64,000 nt of DNA from Candidatus Anammoxibacter sp. (GCA_021777105.1 JAIQZQ010000025.1:39479-103478); one strand, 5' to 3'. Positions 1 to 8,051 are shown, counted from the first letter of the stretch. The notes: generated from the sequence alone by a model not told the origin. Made by a program: numbers and translations.

Positions 1-170
1 CCAACGTTTTGCATAAAGTCCTTGCCTGCCACATAATTGGCTCCGTAAAAAAGCGCGGGTATGCCCAGGGAAACCAGGAAAAAGTACAAAGCCAGCGCTT
101 TTATTACGTCAATAATATCCCACGGGCATTTTGTGGTAAATGGCCGGTAAGCCGCTATATTATCATTCAT
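1..170 (-). CDS. Membrane protein N-terminal fragment, possibly CPBP-family
   Basis: The gene runs off the left edge of the window, so only its first 56 or so residues are visible. It starts MNDNIAAYRPF, continues with PWDIIDVIKAL and enters a hydrophobic segment (ALYFFLVSLGIPALFYG), followed by a short polar stretch. The order 'PWxxxDV' then a first transmembrane helix resembles the beginning of CPBP intramembrane proteases, but no catalytic motif (EExxxR) lies within the window, so the family is a guess. It is transcribed leftwards, divergent from nothing obvious and downstream of hflX on the same strand with about 90 bases between them. Confidence 0.5.
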   Translation of the reverse strand, partial: MNDNIAAYRPFTTKCPWDIIDVIKALALYFFLVSLGIPALFYGANYVAGKDFMQNV

Positions 171-180
171 TGGTAGAATC

Positions 181-223
181 TCTTTATCCCCTTTAAGGAT
201 AACAATGAGTAAAAGCAGAAAGA
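181..223 (+). repeat. Dispersed repeat family E, copy 1
   Basis: The segment reads TTTATCCCCTTTAAGGAT, then a CAATGAGTA-AAGCAGAAA block. The reverse complement of 32115-32156 matches it closely over both blocks, and 27018 and 49784 share the TTATCCCC-GAGGATAATTC core. It sits between hflX and the leftmost gene. Confidence 0.6.
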
Positions 224-263
224 CTAAGGGGGCGCATTATTGCCGAAAGCTATGTTCCGCAAT

Positions 264-1571
264 CTAGGCGCCGCCTTGAATTATTTTAAATTTCGGAGCT
301 GAAATGTCGTTTTTCAACCTCTTCAGTTTTTCCAGCTGTCCTTTGCTGACCAACAGGTCAAAATGCGTATTGTTTCCCTGAAATGTCTTATTTAAAACTG
401 TAAGGTTTTCGTATATATAAGAGAAAAACTTTCCGTTTGTGTTTTCGCACACAAGTTCGATCTCTTCATTGTCCTTGCCGCAATAATAAAGGAGTTTCTT
501 TTTTAACTCCGCAATGCCTTCGCCTGTCTTTGACGATACCGCAACGCAATCTTTGTTAATTTTCTTAAAGACAGCTATGGTTGAAAGGTCGTCAATAGCG
601 TCCATCTTGTTCAAAACCATCATAGTGGGTTTGGTTAAACACCCCAGCTGTTTAAGCGCGCGGTTTACCGACTCAATCTGCTCATGCGCGGTCGGCGAGC
701 TTATATCCACCACATGCAGCAACAGGTCGGCGTGTATAGTCTCTTCCAGGGTCGCGTTAAACGAAGCTATCAAATGGTGCGGCAACTTATTGATAAAGCC
801 GACCGTGTCGCTTAACAGGGCTTTTTTGCCGTTGCCGAGGTTTAACTCCGACGTTTTTGTGTCAAGCGTGGCGAATAATTTATCCGCAATCAATACCTCC
901 GCCCCTGTAAGAGCGTTCATAAGCGTTGATTTTCCCGCGTTTGTGTAGCCGACTAAAGATATTTTTGTAAAATTTCTTCTGGATATAATCTCCTGTTCTT
1001 TAACCTTCTCAAACTTTACCAGTCTTTTTTTAAGATCGCGCACCTTTTTAGCCGCGATTCGTCTATCTATTTCAAGCTGCTTTTCACCTGGCCCGCGCGT
1101 TCCTATGCCGCCCTCAATTCTTTCAAGATGGCTCCACAAATGCTTTAACCGCGGCAGCATATACTCCATCTGCGCCAGTTCAACCTGCATTCGGGCCTGC
1201 TTGGTTTTTGCGTGTGTCGCAAAAATATCAAGTATAAGTTCGCTCCTGTCAATTACTTTAGTGTCTGTGAGCTTTTCAAGATTCTTTACCTGCGAAGGGC
1301 TAAGGTCGTCGTCGCAGATTATAACGCTTGCGCACAAATCTTCGCATAAATCCGCAAGGACGTTGGCTTTGCCTTTTCCTAAATAGTACACGGGATCAAC
1401 TTTTTGCCTGTTTTGAACGACATTTTCAACAACTACAGCTCCCGCCGTCCTTGCAAGCTTGTCAAGCTCAAGCAGAGGGGTTTCCTCATGCTTTTGATCC
1501 GGCAGGATTGTCCTGATAAGGATTGCGCGTTCAGCTTTTACTGATAATTCAATGCGTTTAGGCTCTATCAT
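264..1571 (-). CDS. hflX: GTPase HflX
   Basis: HflX is a ribosome-associated GTPase that binds the 50S subunit and is linked to rescue or splitting of stalled ribosomes under stress. The 435-residue product is full length. The N-terminal HflX domain (about 1-195) contains the signature GIGTRGPGEKQLEIDRR near 155-171, preceded by the coiled segment LAQMEYMLPRLKHLW. The G domain follows: P-loop GYTNAGKS at 208-215, DTVGF at 255-259 and NKMD at 321-324. A C-terminal extension of about 70 residues follows. The start ATG at 1571 is followed directly by family-like sequence; the Shine-Dalgarno is weak. A good sigma70-type promoter lies about 100 bases upstream (1668-1696). Identification is firm. 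Confidence 0.97.
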   Translation of the reverse strand: MIEPKRIELSVKAERAILIRTILPDQKHEETPLLELDKLARTAGAVVVENVVQNRQKVDPVYYLGKGKANVLADLCEDLCASVIICDDDLSPSQVKNLEKLTDTKVIDRSELILDIFATHAKTKQARMQVELAQMEYMLPRLKHLWSHLERIEGGIGTRGPGEKQLEIDRRIAAKKVRDLKKRLVKFEKVKEQEIISRRNFTKISLVGYTNAGKSTLMNALTGAEVLIADKLFATLDTKTSELNLGNGKKALLSDTVGFINKLPHHLIASFNATLEETIHADLLLHVVDISSPTAHEQIESVNRALKQLGCLTKPTMMVLNKMDAIDDLSTIAVFKKINKDCVAVSSKTGEGIAELKKKLLYYCGKDNEEIELVCENTNGKFFSYIYENLTVLNKTFQGNNTHFDLLVSKGQLEKLKRLKNDISAPKFKIIQGGA

Positions 1572-1667
1572 ATTAAAAAAAACGGAAATGCCTTAAAATG
1601 AAGGTAAATAACGCGACGAAACAGGCCGGGTTGTTCTGCTATTGCCGTATAATTGCAGGTTGTGAAG

Positions 1668-1696
1668 ATTATATCATTTGTACTCTAAGCATTCAA
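1668..1696 (-). promoter_or_regulatory. Predicted sigma70 promoter of hflX
   Basis: On the minus strand TTGAAT (1696-1691) is separated by 17 bases from a perfect TATAAT (1673-1668). This puts the start point near 1661, giving a leader of about 90 nt to the hflX ATG. The rest of the 1572-1846 gap shows no gene. Confidence 0.6.
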
Positions 1697-1846
1697 TGTT
1701 TAAAAGGGGCGCCGGATTAGAGATCATTGAACTGATTATTAATTAATACGCCGCTTTAAGATTGCTTGTAATAGCTTGCGACAGCGCTAGTTACAACTTT
1801 CAGCTTATACTTGTTGCTATCCTGAAACGTTTCGTTTACTTATTTG

Positions 1847-1875
1847 TTGACAACCCCGGCTTGCTAAGGTAATAT
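1847..1875 (+). promoter_or_regulatory. Predicted sigma70 promoter of the Rrf2 gene
   Basis: A consensus TTGACA (1847-1852) is spaced 17 bases from TAATAT (1870-1875). The AT-rich stretch just downstream (ACTATTATAGTCATATATAT) would be the natural place for an autoregulatory Rrf2 site, but no recognised operator consensus is clear. Confidence 0.65.
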
Positions 1876-1947
1876 ACAACTATTATAGTCATATATATGG
1901 CCTGTTAAATCACATTTTGCGCGCTTTTTGCCTGATAAAAGGATAAT

Positions 1948-2370
1948 ATGTTTAAACTAAGCAAAAATTTTGAATACGCCTTGATTGCAATAAAGCACAT
2001 GGCCGCTAAAAAAGCGGATGAAATGACCTCTGTCCGTGAAATATCAGAACAATACGGGTTGTCGTTTAACCTGCTTGCCAGAATTCTGCTAATTTTAAAA
2101 AACGCGTCTATTGTTGGTTCAATTCAGGGGACAAAAGGTGGATATGTTTTGAGCGCGGATTTAAATAATTTGCGCATGTCTGAATTAATAAAGATTGTTT
2201 CAGAAGAAAATCTTATGCTGACTGATTGTTTATCCAAAGACATAGAGAAGAAAAGGCGGTGCAAAATCAAGAAGTCTGATTGCAATATTTATGCTGATGT
2301 AAAGAACTTGCAGTCAAAAGTTGAGCATTTTCTGGACGGCATTACCATGAAAGAGTTTATGGCGGGTTAG
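1948..2370 (+). CDS. Rrf2 family transcriptional regulator
   Basis: Rrf2 proteins are winged-helix regulators, many of which sense Fe-S clusters, nitric oxide or thiols (IscR, NsrR, CymR). The 140-residue product has the family N-terminus (FKLSKNFEYALIAIKHMA), a helix-turn-helix with the glycine-rich wing (QGTKGGYVLSADL, about 70-82), and three cysteines in the C-terminal loop (C94, C104, C110) at the usual ligand positions. That spacing would allow cluster binding, although it is not an exact IscR pattern. The gene stands directly before the Mrp-type Fe-S carrier gene, 88 bases apart on the same strand, so control of Fe-S assembly is a reasonable inference. Its own promoter is seen at 1847-1875. 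Confidence 0.9.
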   Translation: MFKLSKNFEYALIAIKHMAAKKADEMTSVREISEQYGLSFNLLARILLILKNASIVGSIQGTKGGYVLSADLNNLRMSELIKIVSEENLMLTDCLSKDIEKKRRCKIKKSDCNIYADVKNLQSKVEHFLDGITMKEFMAG

Positions 2371-2389
2371 TATTTTAACAAATTAACGG

Positions 2390-2416
2390 CGGGTAGGGGA
2401 GGCTTTAGCCTCCCGT
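2390..2416 (+). repeat. Dispersed hairpin, family G, copy 1
   Basis: GGGAGGC (2397-2403), a TTTA loop and GCCTCCC (2408-2414) form a perfect 7-bp hairpin between the Rrf2 and Mrp genes. There is no U-tract, so it is a weak terminator or attenuator at best. The same block recurs at 6546-6572. Confidence 0.6.
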
Positions 2417-2458
2417 AATTATGAACAATTATTTTCAACAATCTAACGGAGAACTAGT

Positions 2459-3937
2459 ATGATTTTTAAAAAAGGTATCACGGAGAAAGACGCTCTGCAG
2501 GCTTTGTCAAATGTAAAAGACCCTGATCTGGGCAGGGATATAGTGTCGCTGGGCTTTATAAAAAACATGAAGATTGACAAAGGCGATATCCAGTTTGATC
2601 TTGAGTTAACCACGCCGGCATGCCCGGTAAAGGAGCAATTAAAACAGGAGTGTGAATTACACCTTAAGAAACTGGACGGCGTGGAAAAAGTATCCGTCAA
2701 CCTCACCTCGCGTGTGCGGCAGGGGGGGCCGGTTAACAATGAGAATTTAAAGGGCGTTAAGAACTTGTTGGCTGTGGCCAGCGGCAAAGGCGGAGTCGGC
2801 AAGTCAACCGTGGCTGTAAACCTGGCCATGTCTTTGAAAAAGACCGGGGCTACGGTTGGTTTGATGGACGCCGATATTTACGGCCCAAGCATGCCGACTA
2901 TGTTTGGCGTTTCTGAAAAACCAAATGTTGACGGCGATAAACAGATGATACATCCGGTTGAGAAATACGGCATAAAGTTAATTTCAATGGGCTTTTTGCT
3001 AAACGACGACTCTCCTGTAATCTGGCGCGGGCCAATGGTATCAGGCATTACTCAACAGTTCCTTAACCAGGTTATTTGGGGTGATTTGGATTATCTGGTC
3101 ATTGACTTGCCTCCGGGAACAGGCGACATCCAGCTTACCTTGACTCAACAAGCCCCGCTTACAGGCGCGGTTATTGTTACGACGCCGCAGGAAGCCAGCG
3201 TTATTGACGCAAGAAGAGGCCTGAAAATGTTTGAGCAGGTTAATGTTCCGGTTTTAGGCGTGGTTGAAAATATGAGTTATTTTATCTGCGACGGTTGCGA
3301 AAAGAAACACCATATTTTCAAAAAAGGCGGTGGATTGCGCATTAGCCATGAGCTTGACGTGCCTTTCCTCGGCAATATTCCAATGGAAAGCGCAATTGCC
3401 GACGGCGGCGACTCAGGCAAACCCATCACAATGTCGGATGAAAGCTCTCCCGCCACCAAAGAATACAGCGCTCTTGCCGGAAAAGTCGCGGCATCGTTGT
3501 CTATAATTAAAGAGGGTGGCGCGCTTAAAGAGATGACGCCGTTTCCGGTTGAAGTTGAAAACGGCGACGGCAGCGGTTTTAACATCGTATGGTCTGACGG
3601 CCATCAAGGCGTTTACAACAATAAAACTGTCCGCGCGAATTGCCAGTGCGCAAGCTGTATTGATGAATGGAGCGGTGATCCTATTTTAGACGCAGATTCA
3701 ATTCCGGCTGATATACATTATAAAAGTTATAACAAAATCGGCCAATACGCCCTTGCATTTAGCTGGAGCGACGGACATGACACCGGCATTTACAGCTTCG
3801 GCCACCTTCGCAACCTTTGCGCATGCGATTTATGCGCCGGCAATGGGCGAGCCGTCGCTAATAAACCTAAACCCGCCGGCAAGGGCGCTGAAAGCTGCGG
3901 CTCTCATGCCTGCTCATGCGGTGAAGGAGGTTGTTAA
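2459..3937 (+). CDS. Mrp/ApbC Fe-S cluster carrier ATPase with MIP18 and DUF971 domains
   Basis: Mrp/Nbp35-type P-loop ATPases bind and transfer [4Fe-4S] clusters. This 492-residue protein is a multidomain version. An N-terminal MIP18/DUF59 domain (about 5-85) has the conserved DPDLGRDIVSLGFIK and TTPACP. The ATPase core starts with a deviant Walker A, SGKGGVGKST (108-117), followed by DADIYGPSMP and DLPPGTGD, with the cluster-binding CxxC as CDGC at 277-280. A C-terminal DUF971/GBBH-like domain (about 362-455) has WSDGHQGVY and a second DGHDTGIYSFGHLR block. The tail is cysteine-rich (CGSHACSCGEGGC). A GGAG Shine-Dalgarno precedes the ATG. The adjacent Rrf2 regulator supports an Fe-S role. 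The extra cysteines in the DUF971 region and tail are unusual and could bind another metal or cluster. Confidence 0.93.
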   Translation: MIFKKGITEKDALQALSNVKDPDLGRDIVSLGFIKNMKIDKGDIQFDLELTTPACPVKEQLKQECELHLKKLDGVEKVSVNLTSRVRQGGPVNNENLKGVKNLLAVASGKGGVGKSTVAVNLAMSLKKTGATVGLMDADIYGPSMPTMFGVSEKPNVDGDKQMIHPVEKYGIKLISMGFLLNDDSPVIWRGPMVSGITQQFLNQVIWGDLDYLVIDLPPGTGDIQLTLTQQAPLTGAVIVTTPQEASVIDARRGLKMFEQVNVPVLGVVENMSYFICDGCEKKHHIFKKGGGLRISHELDVPFLGNIPMESAIADGGDSGKPITMSDESSPATKEYSALAGKVAASLSIIKEGGALKEMTPFPVEVENGDGSGFNIVWSDGHQGVYNNKTVRANCQCASCIDEWSGDPILDADSIPADIHYKSYNKIGQYALAFSWSDGHDTGIYSFGHLRNLCACDLCAGNGRAVANKPKPAGKGAESCGSHACSCGEGGC

Positions 3938-3997
3938 GCCGTTTTTCAGATTTTGGTCTTTGTGATTATAATTGGAAATTTTACTTTTAGTTTTAAA

Positions 3998-4062
3998 GGG
4001 TTTGCATGCCTGCTCAAGCGGTTGACTATGTTGCGCTATGGCGATGCAAACCCATTTTTTTT
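3998..4062 (+). terminator. Rho-independent terminator after the Mrp gene
   Basis: GGGTTTGCAT (3998-4007) pairs perfectly with ATGCAAACCC (4044-4053) and is followed by a run of eight T. The 36-base loop is long, but the 10-bp stem and U-tract fit an intrinsic terminator. Confidence 0.7.
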
Positions 4063-4120
4063 AGTTGAAAAGCGTTGAGGTCGGGGTTTTTTACGCCGTA
4101 AATCAACGCCATAATAATCC

Positions 4121-4150
4121 TTGACAAACCGTTGAATCCTCATATATATT
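4121..4150 (+). promoter_or_regulatory. Predicted promoter of the L,D-transpeptidase gene
   Basis: Consensus TTGACA (4121-4126) and TATATT (4145-4150) with 18 bases between them lie about 70 bases before the start codon. Confidence 0.55.
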
Positions 4151-4225
4151 AGTTGAAAATTTAACTTTATTAATTTATTTTTGCGCTTGTTTTTACAGAA
4201 TTTTTGCGCAATTTCGGGTTAAAAA

Positions 4226-5194
4226 ATGAGACATTTTCAAGTAACTGCCGGCGTGTTTTTCTTATTAGCTATTTTGCTCTCTTTAAACAGCTCGTTTGCT
4301 GAAGATAAGGGCTCAACCGGTTCTCCTAAAAAAGAATCGGATATGACAATTTTTCTCGACAGTATTCTGATTGATACTGAGGAATCTAATGGAAATGATA
4401 AAGACCATGAGATTAGAGAGCCAAAGCCGGCGGCAGACGCAGATTTAGACAAACCCGTTCTTTCAAAGGAAGGGCAAAAAAGTTCCGGCGGCAAAGAGTT
4501 TGAAGAGGCAATGGATCATCTCAGGGAGGGCAACCTTGCCTCTGCAAGGAAAAAGCTCTCCGCGCTGTTTTTCTCCACGCAATCCGAATCAGAAAAATTA
4601 ATGATAAAAACCGAGCTTGACAAGATTAATGAAAGGCTTATTTTCTCGCCGCGAGTAGGGCCCGGCTCATTTGTTTACACGGTTAAGGGCGGCGACTCTC
4701 TTGGCAGGATCGCAAAGGAGTTTGGCACAACATATGAGCTGATTATGCGTATTAATGAAAAGTATCGCTCAACAATCAGGGTCGGCGAGCATTTAAAGGT
4801 AATAAAAGGCCCGTTTGACGTGCTTGTAGATAAAAGCGATTTCACTTTGACGCTTTTGCATTACGGCGATTATGTAAAACAATACAGGATAGGCACGGGC
4901 AAAAACGACAAAACTCCAGTGGGCGAATTTGAAATAGCCGAAAAGATGAAAGAGCCTGCCTGGTATTCAGGCGACGGCGTTTATGAGTACGGGCACCCTA
5001 AAAACATACTCGGCACAAGATGGATGGGCTTTAAAGACAAGCCCGGCCTTTACGGGTTTGGCATTCACGGCACCGCCGATCCCGATTCCATAGGCAAATC
5101 CGAATCAAACGGTTGCGTCAGGATGAGGAATGAGGAAGTTGAAGAGGTTTTCACCTTTGTCACCAATGACACCAAAGTTGTGATTCAGGAGTAG
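4226..5194 (+). CDS. Exported LysM and L,D-transpeptidase (YkuD) protein
   Basis: This envelope enzyme is predicted to make or exchange cross-links in peptidoglycan. The 322-residue protein opens with a signal peptide (about 1-25, ending SSFAED). A charged linker and a helical segment resembling a tetratricopeptide half-repeat (91-140) follow, then one LysM peptidoglycan-binding domain (149-193, YTVKGGDSLGRIAKEFG). The catalytic YkuD domain (about 198-320) has GIHGT at 279-283 and the active-site segment SNGCVRM with C297, so it looks active. Downstream, the cyclodeaminase gene begins within a few bases of the stop codon, so the two are probably co-transcribed and perhaps translationally coupled. 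Confidence 0.92.
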   Translation: MRHFQVTAGVFFLLAILLSLNSSFAEDKGSTGSPKKESDMTIFLDSILIDTEESNGNDKDHEIREPKPAADADLDKPVLSKEGQKSSGGKEFEEAMDHLREGNLASARKKLSALFFSTQSESEKLMIKTELDKINERLIFSPRVGPGSFVYTVKGGDSLGRIAKEFGTTYELIMRINEKYRSTIRVGEHLKVIKGPFDVLVDKSDFTLTLLHYGDYVKQYRIGTGKNDKTPVGEFEIAEKMKEPAWYSGDGVYEYGHPKNILGTRWMGFKDKPGLYGFGIHGTADPDSIGKSESNGCVRMRNEEVEEVFTFVTNDTKVVIQE

Positions 5195-5199
5195 AGGAT

Positions 5200-5829
5200 A
5201 TTTATAAAGAAGAAGCGTTAAAAAAATATCTGGACGACACTGCAGCGGTTAATCCCGTTCCCGGCGGCGGAAGCGCATCCGCCTTGGCAGGCGCCTTGGG
5301 CGCCGCATTAGCAGTCATGTCTTCAAGATGCTCAATCGGCAAAGGAAAGTTTGCCGATTGTGAGCCGCAAGTTAAGGACATTCTTATCAAATGCGACGCA
5401 ATAGGCCAAAAACTGCTGCAGTTGATGGAAGACGATATTAACGGCTACAACTCTGTATTGCTTGCGCGCAAATTGCCCAAATCCACAAAAGAGGACGCGG
5501 CGCAAAGGTCCAAGTCCATACAAACGGCGTCAATTACCGCAATGCAGCCGCCATTGGAGACCACGCGATCTTGTTTGGAGATGTTGCGGCTCATCAGGGG
5601 CCTTGTGGAATCCGCAAATTCAAACCTCATATCCGATATCGGCGTGGCCGCGCTTTTAACAAACGCCGCGCTTATTGGCGGCAAGCTTAATGTGGATATC
5701 AATATTAAATCTTTATCAGATAAATGCTCTGTGAAAACGATTAGCGCAGAAGTTAACGCCGCCGCAAAAGAGGCGTCAAAATTAGTTGATGAAATAATGG
5801 AAATTGTAAACACAATAATTGCGGAATAA
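5200..5829 (+). CDS. Cyclodeaminase/cyclohydrolase (FTCD-C, FchA-like)
   Basis: FchA/FTCD-C proteins act on 5-formimino- or methenyl-tetrahydrofolate in one-carbon metabolism. The signature NPVPGGGSASALAGALGAAL is plain near the N-terminus, and the helical remainder fits a full-length protein of about 209 residues. There is no ATG, GTG or TTG upstream of the glycine-rich motif after the last in-frame stop (5167). The first TTG (5284) would remove the PGGGS motif, so it cannot be the start. The best candidate is ATT at 5200, nine bases after AGGAG (5187-5191), giving (M)YKEEALKKYLDD, which is where homologues begin. The gene follows the L,D-transpeptidase stop codon by 5 bases. A sequencing error is the main alternative. 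Confidence 0.82.
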   Translation: MYKEEALKKYLDDTAAVNPVPGGGSASALAGALGAALAVMSSRCSIGKGKFADCEPQVKDILIKCDAIGQKLLQLMEDDINGYNSVLLARKLPKSTKEDAAQRSKSIQTASITAMQPPLETTRSCLEMLRLIRGLVESANSNLISDIGVAALLTNAALIGGKLNVDINIKSLSDKCSVKTISAEVNAAAKEASKLVDEIMEIVNTIIAE

Positions 5830-5934
5830 TTATTTTGATTTTTACCTGAATTGAGTGGCTTCCGCCTAAATGCGCTTAAACTATTGTATAAATTAGTATT
5901 ATAAATGTATTAAATCACCTAAAGTGTGACTGTT

Positions 5935-5996
5935 AGTGGCACAGGCATCCTTGCCTGTGTTTTCAATTGATCACGGGCAAGGATGCCTGTGCCACT
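5935..5996. repeat. Dispersed inverted repeat family A, copy 1
   Basis: Two 21-base arms (5935-5955 and 5976-5996) containing GCACAGGCATCCTTGCC are perfect inverted copies around a 20-base loop. Related copies are at 20624-20692, 47932-47995 and 50498-50560. This one lies just upstream of the start of the next gene. Confidence 0.8.
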
Positions 5997-6019
5997 TTAA
6001 ATTAAGAAAGTTTTTAAAT

Positions 6020-6529
6020 ATGGCTTGGGAAATAAGTAGAAATTCTAAAAAATGCATTGATTGCGAAATTGATTTTAATGAAAACGACGAATTTTTCTCC
6101 GGCATCTCAGAAGACGGCGAAGAGTTTGTTCGAAAAGATTATTGTTGCCCCTGCTGGAATGACGAAACAAAAGACAAAAGTCAGGTCTTCTCATTCTGGA
6201 AATCAAAGGTTCCTGAAAAAGAGAAACCTTCACGGCCTCCAATAGACACCGAGGCTATCTTGAGCCTCTTTTTAAAGCTGGAAGATGAAGATGAGAGCAG
6301 GTCAAAAATTAACCTTAGATATGTTTTGGCGCTCTACCTTATCCGTAAACGCGCCTTAAAGATGAAGCCGGCGCAAACGTCCGAAGGTAAAAACACGCTT
6401 GATCTATATTGCCCATCAGAGGGGCGCGATATAGAGGTTAATTATCTAGACCTGACCGCGGAAGAGATTGAAGACACAACCAATGAAGTAAAAAGGCTTC
6501 TGGACACGCGTGATTTTTCACTAGGTTAA
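6020..6529 (+). CDS. Conserved hypothetical protein with N-terminal zinc-ribbon-like cysteines
   Basis: I do not recognise a named family. The likely start is the ATG at 6020 (MAWEISRNSKKC); reading from further upstream would translate the palindromic repeat. The 169-residue product has CxxC at the N-terminus (CIDCEIDF) and CCPCW about 30 residues later, a four-cysteine arrangement typical of a small zinc ribbon. The rest is charged and helical, with a region IDTEAILSLFLKLEDED and LRYVLALYLIRKRALKMK, and no signal peptide or membrane helix, so it is probably cytoplasmic. The Shine-Dalgarno is weak. It stands alone between two repeat elements. Confidence 0.8.
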   Translation: MAWEISRNSKKCIDCEIDFNENDEFFSGISEDGEEFVRKDYCCPCWNDETKDKSQVFSFWKSKVPEKEKPSRPPIDTEAILSLFLKLEDEDESRSKINLRYVLALYLIRKRALKMKPAQTSEGKNTLDLYCPSEGRDIEVNYLDLTAEEIEDTTNEVKRLLDTRDFSLG

Positions 6530-6545
6530 TGTATCTGCGCGATTG

Positions 6546-6572
6546 CGGGTAGGGGAGGCCTTAGCCTCTCCA
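6546..6572 (+). repeat. Dispersed hairpin, family G, copy 2
   Basis: GGGTAGGGGAGGCCTTAGCC closely matches 2391-2410 and again forms a GGAGGC/GCCTCT-type hairpin after a stop codon. Confidence 0.55.
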
Positions 6573-6607
6573 TTTAAATACAATCATAGTGTATTCAGGC
6601 GCCTTAT

Positions 6608-6714
6608 ACACACCCCTAAATCCCCTCTTATTAGAGGGGGCTTTGTGGAAATAAATCCGATTTAATATCCCCTCTAAAAAGAGGGGTGGCCGCCGAATGG
6701 CGGACGGGGTGTGT
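6608..6714. repeat. Dispersed MITE-like element, family D, copy 1
   Basis: The element is bounded by inverted ACACACCCC and GGGGTGTGT, with inner inverted CCCCTCT/AGAGGGG hairpins on each side. Copies with the same order occur at 7675-7781 and 49562-49660, and the similarity extends slightly past the right end (ATTACGC-GAA). It has no ORF. Confidence 0.75.
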
Positions 6715-6763
6715 TAATTACGCAGAATAGATAAATACTTTGTTTAGAAAGGATGGGGTAGAA

Positions 6764-7267
6764 ATGTTCGGCGAAAAGACATTGCAATTTATGGCAAAAA
6801 CCGATGTGTTTAAAGGCTTGTCAAACGATGAAATAAATAAATTTCACAAATTTTTTGAAAAAGAGGTCTTTTACGATCGCGATGTCCTGATCAAACAAGG
6901 CCAAACACAATCCGCTTTGCATATTGTAATTAGCGGCGCGCTTAATGTCACCCTTCCTAAAAAAACGGGCATGACAATGTTTCAGGATGACTCCGCGTTA
7001 ATACTGGGAACGTTAAAAAGTGGCGACTGTTTTGGCGAATATTCCCTTGTGGATAAGAAAGGCGCATCCGCGTCTATTATCGCCGTTGAAGGCGGAGAGG
7101 TATTAAAAATAAAAAGAGACGATTTTGAAAATATAATATCCGCGGACGATCACATATCTAAACAGATCTATTTAAACCTCCTGAATATCCTCACAAAAAG
7201 GCTCCGAAAAAGCAACGTATTCTACGAGTTCTCCAACCGCGAAGTAAGCTATGGCGTTGTCGCGTAA
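6764..7267 (+). CDS. Cyclic-nucleotide-binding-domain protein
   Basis: A stand-alone cNMP-binding fold of 167 residues. The start is the ATG at 6764 (MFGEKTLQFMAKTDVFKGLS), chosen because AAAGGA and GGGG lie 5-16 bases upstream; an in-frame TTG further up is unlikely. The beta-roll is recognisable: 'GQTQSALHIVISGALNV' and 'GDCFGEYSLVDKKGASASI'. The phosphate-binding cassette keeps Gly-Glu but has no arginine in the following 'RxA/S' position, so cAMP binding as in CRP is doubtful. There is no helix-turn-helix, so it is not the regulator for the CRP-like sites in this window. It may be a small signalling or scaffold protein. Confidence 0.88.
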   Translation: MFGEKTLQFMAKTDVFKGLSNDEINKFHKFFEKEVFYDRDVLIKQGQTQSALHIVISGALNVTLPKKTGMTMFQDDSALILGTLKSGDCFGEYSLVDKKGASASIIAVEGGEVLKIKRDDFENIISADDHISKQIYLNLLNILTKRLRKSNVFYEFSNREVSYGVVA

Positions 7268-7362
7268 CAATCCAAACCCGCGTATGACAAGTGACTAAAG
7301 TTAAAAGTGAGCTAAAGTTAAAGAGCTTAATACGCTACAAAAAATTGTGGAAGAGAATAAAT

Positions 7363-7623
7363 ATGAAATTGTTAAAAAATGGAAAAAACATTTTAAAACC
7401 GGAAATAACTAACGTTTCCGAGCATGGTTTATGGATATTTATCAACGGTAAAGAGTATTTCCTGCCTTTTAAGAAATATCCCTGGTTTAAGGATGCTACA
7501 ATATCATCAATCAGCAATGTTAAATTAATTCATAATCATCATTTTTATTGGCCTGATTTAGATGTTGATTTGTCAATAGAAATTCTGAATAATCCTGACA
7601 ACTACCCTCTAACATATAAGTAA
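7363..7623 (+). CDS. DUF2442 domain protein
   Basis: The 86-residue product from ATG 7363 (after GGAAGAG) matches the DUF2442 pattern: a beta-rich start (ITNVSEHGLWIFINGKEYFLPFKKYPWFKDA), then 'ISNVKLIHNHHFYWPDLDVDLSIEIL' near the end. DUF2442 proteins are often partners of DUF4160 proteins in TA-like pairs, but no such partner lies next to it. The upstream GTG-initiated reading frame would add a lysine-rich stretch encoded by repeat sequence and was not used. Function unknown. Confidence 0.85.
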   Translation: MKLLKNGKNILKPEITNVSEHGLWIFINGKEYFLPFKKYPWFKDATISSISNVKLIHNHHFYWPDLDVDLSIEILNNPDNYPLTYK

Positions 7624-7674
7624 AACCTGAAATGGACGATTCTTCGTGACTGTTCAGCCTTATCCGGCGTTCTT

Positions 7675-7781
7675 ATACACCCCCCTAAATCCCCTCTTCC
7701 TAGGTTGTGGCTTTTGATTTTTGATTTCGTTTTAATCCATCTAAAAAGATAGGTGGTTGATCAATAGCAGGCGGGGTGTGT
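7675..7781. repeat. Dispersed MITE-like element, family D, copy 2
   Basis: Outer arms ATACACCCCCC and GGGGTGTGTA with partly decayed interior compared with copy 1 (6608-6714). It begins the 1.25-kb gene-free stretch 7624-8874. Confidence 0.7.
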
Positions 7782-7892
7782 AAAACACGCTAAATAGATA
7801 CTGCGTTTTTTTAGATACGCCGTGTTTTACGCAATCAAGAAACATATGGAGCCGCCTACAAGACTGATTCAGCAAAGATGCCGGCAGCCGAT

Positions 7893-8014
7893 TCGTTCCA
7901 AAACTACGATTTTGCAACGCAATTGGGTAAGAAACTCCGGTTTCGTGTGGTTAACCGACTCGTTCCAAAACTCATATTTTGGAATGCAATTGTTCTGGAA
8001 ACTCCAGTTTCGCG
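7893..8014. repeat. Double-hairpin repeat family B, two tandem copies
   Basis: Two successive copies of a unit of about 55 bases: CGTTCCAAAACT-CGATTTTG-AAC (first hairpin, GTTCCAAAA/TTTTGGAAC), then AATTGTTCTGG and GAAACTCCAGTTTC (second hairpin). Related copies are at 8690, 12282, 14044, and partial ones at 25402 and 50447. The reading frames crossing it on both strands are artefacts of the palindromes. Confidence 0.75.
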
Positions 8015-8051
8015 TATTATGGAGGAAAACTAAACGAGAAACCGGAGTATA

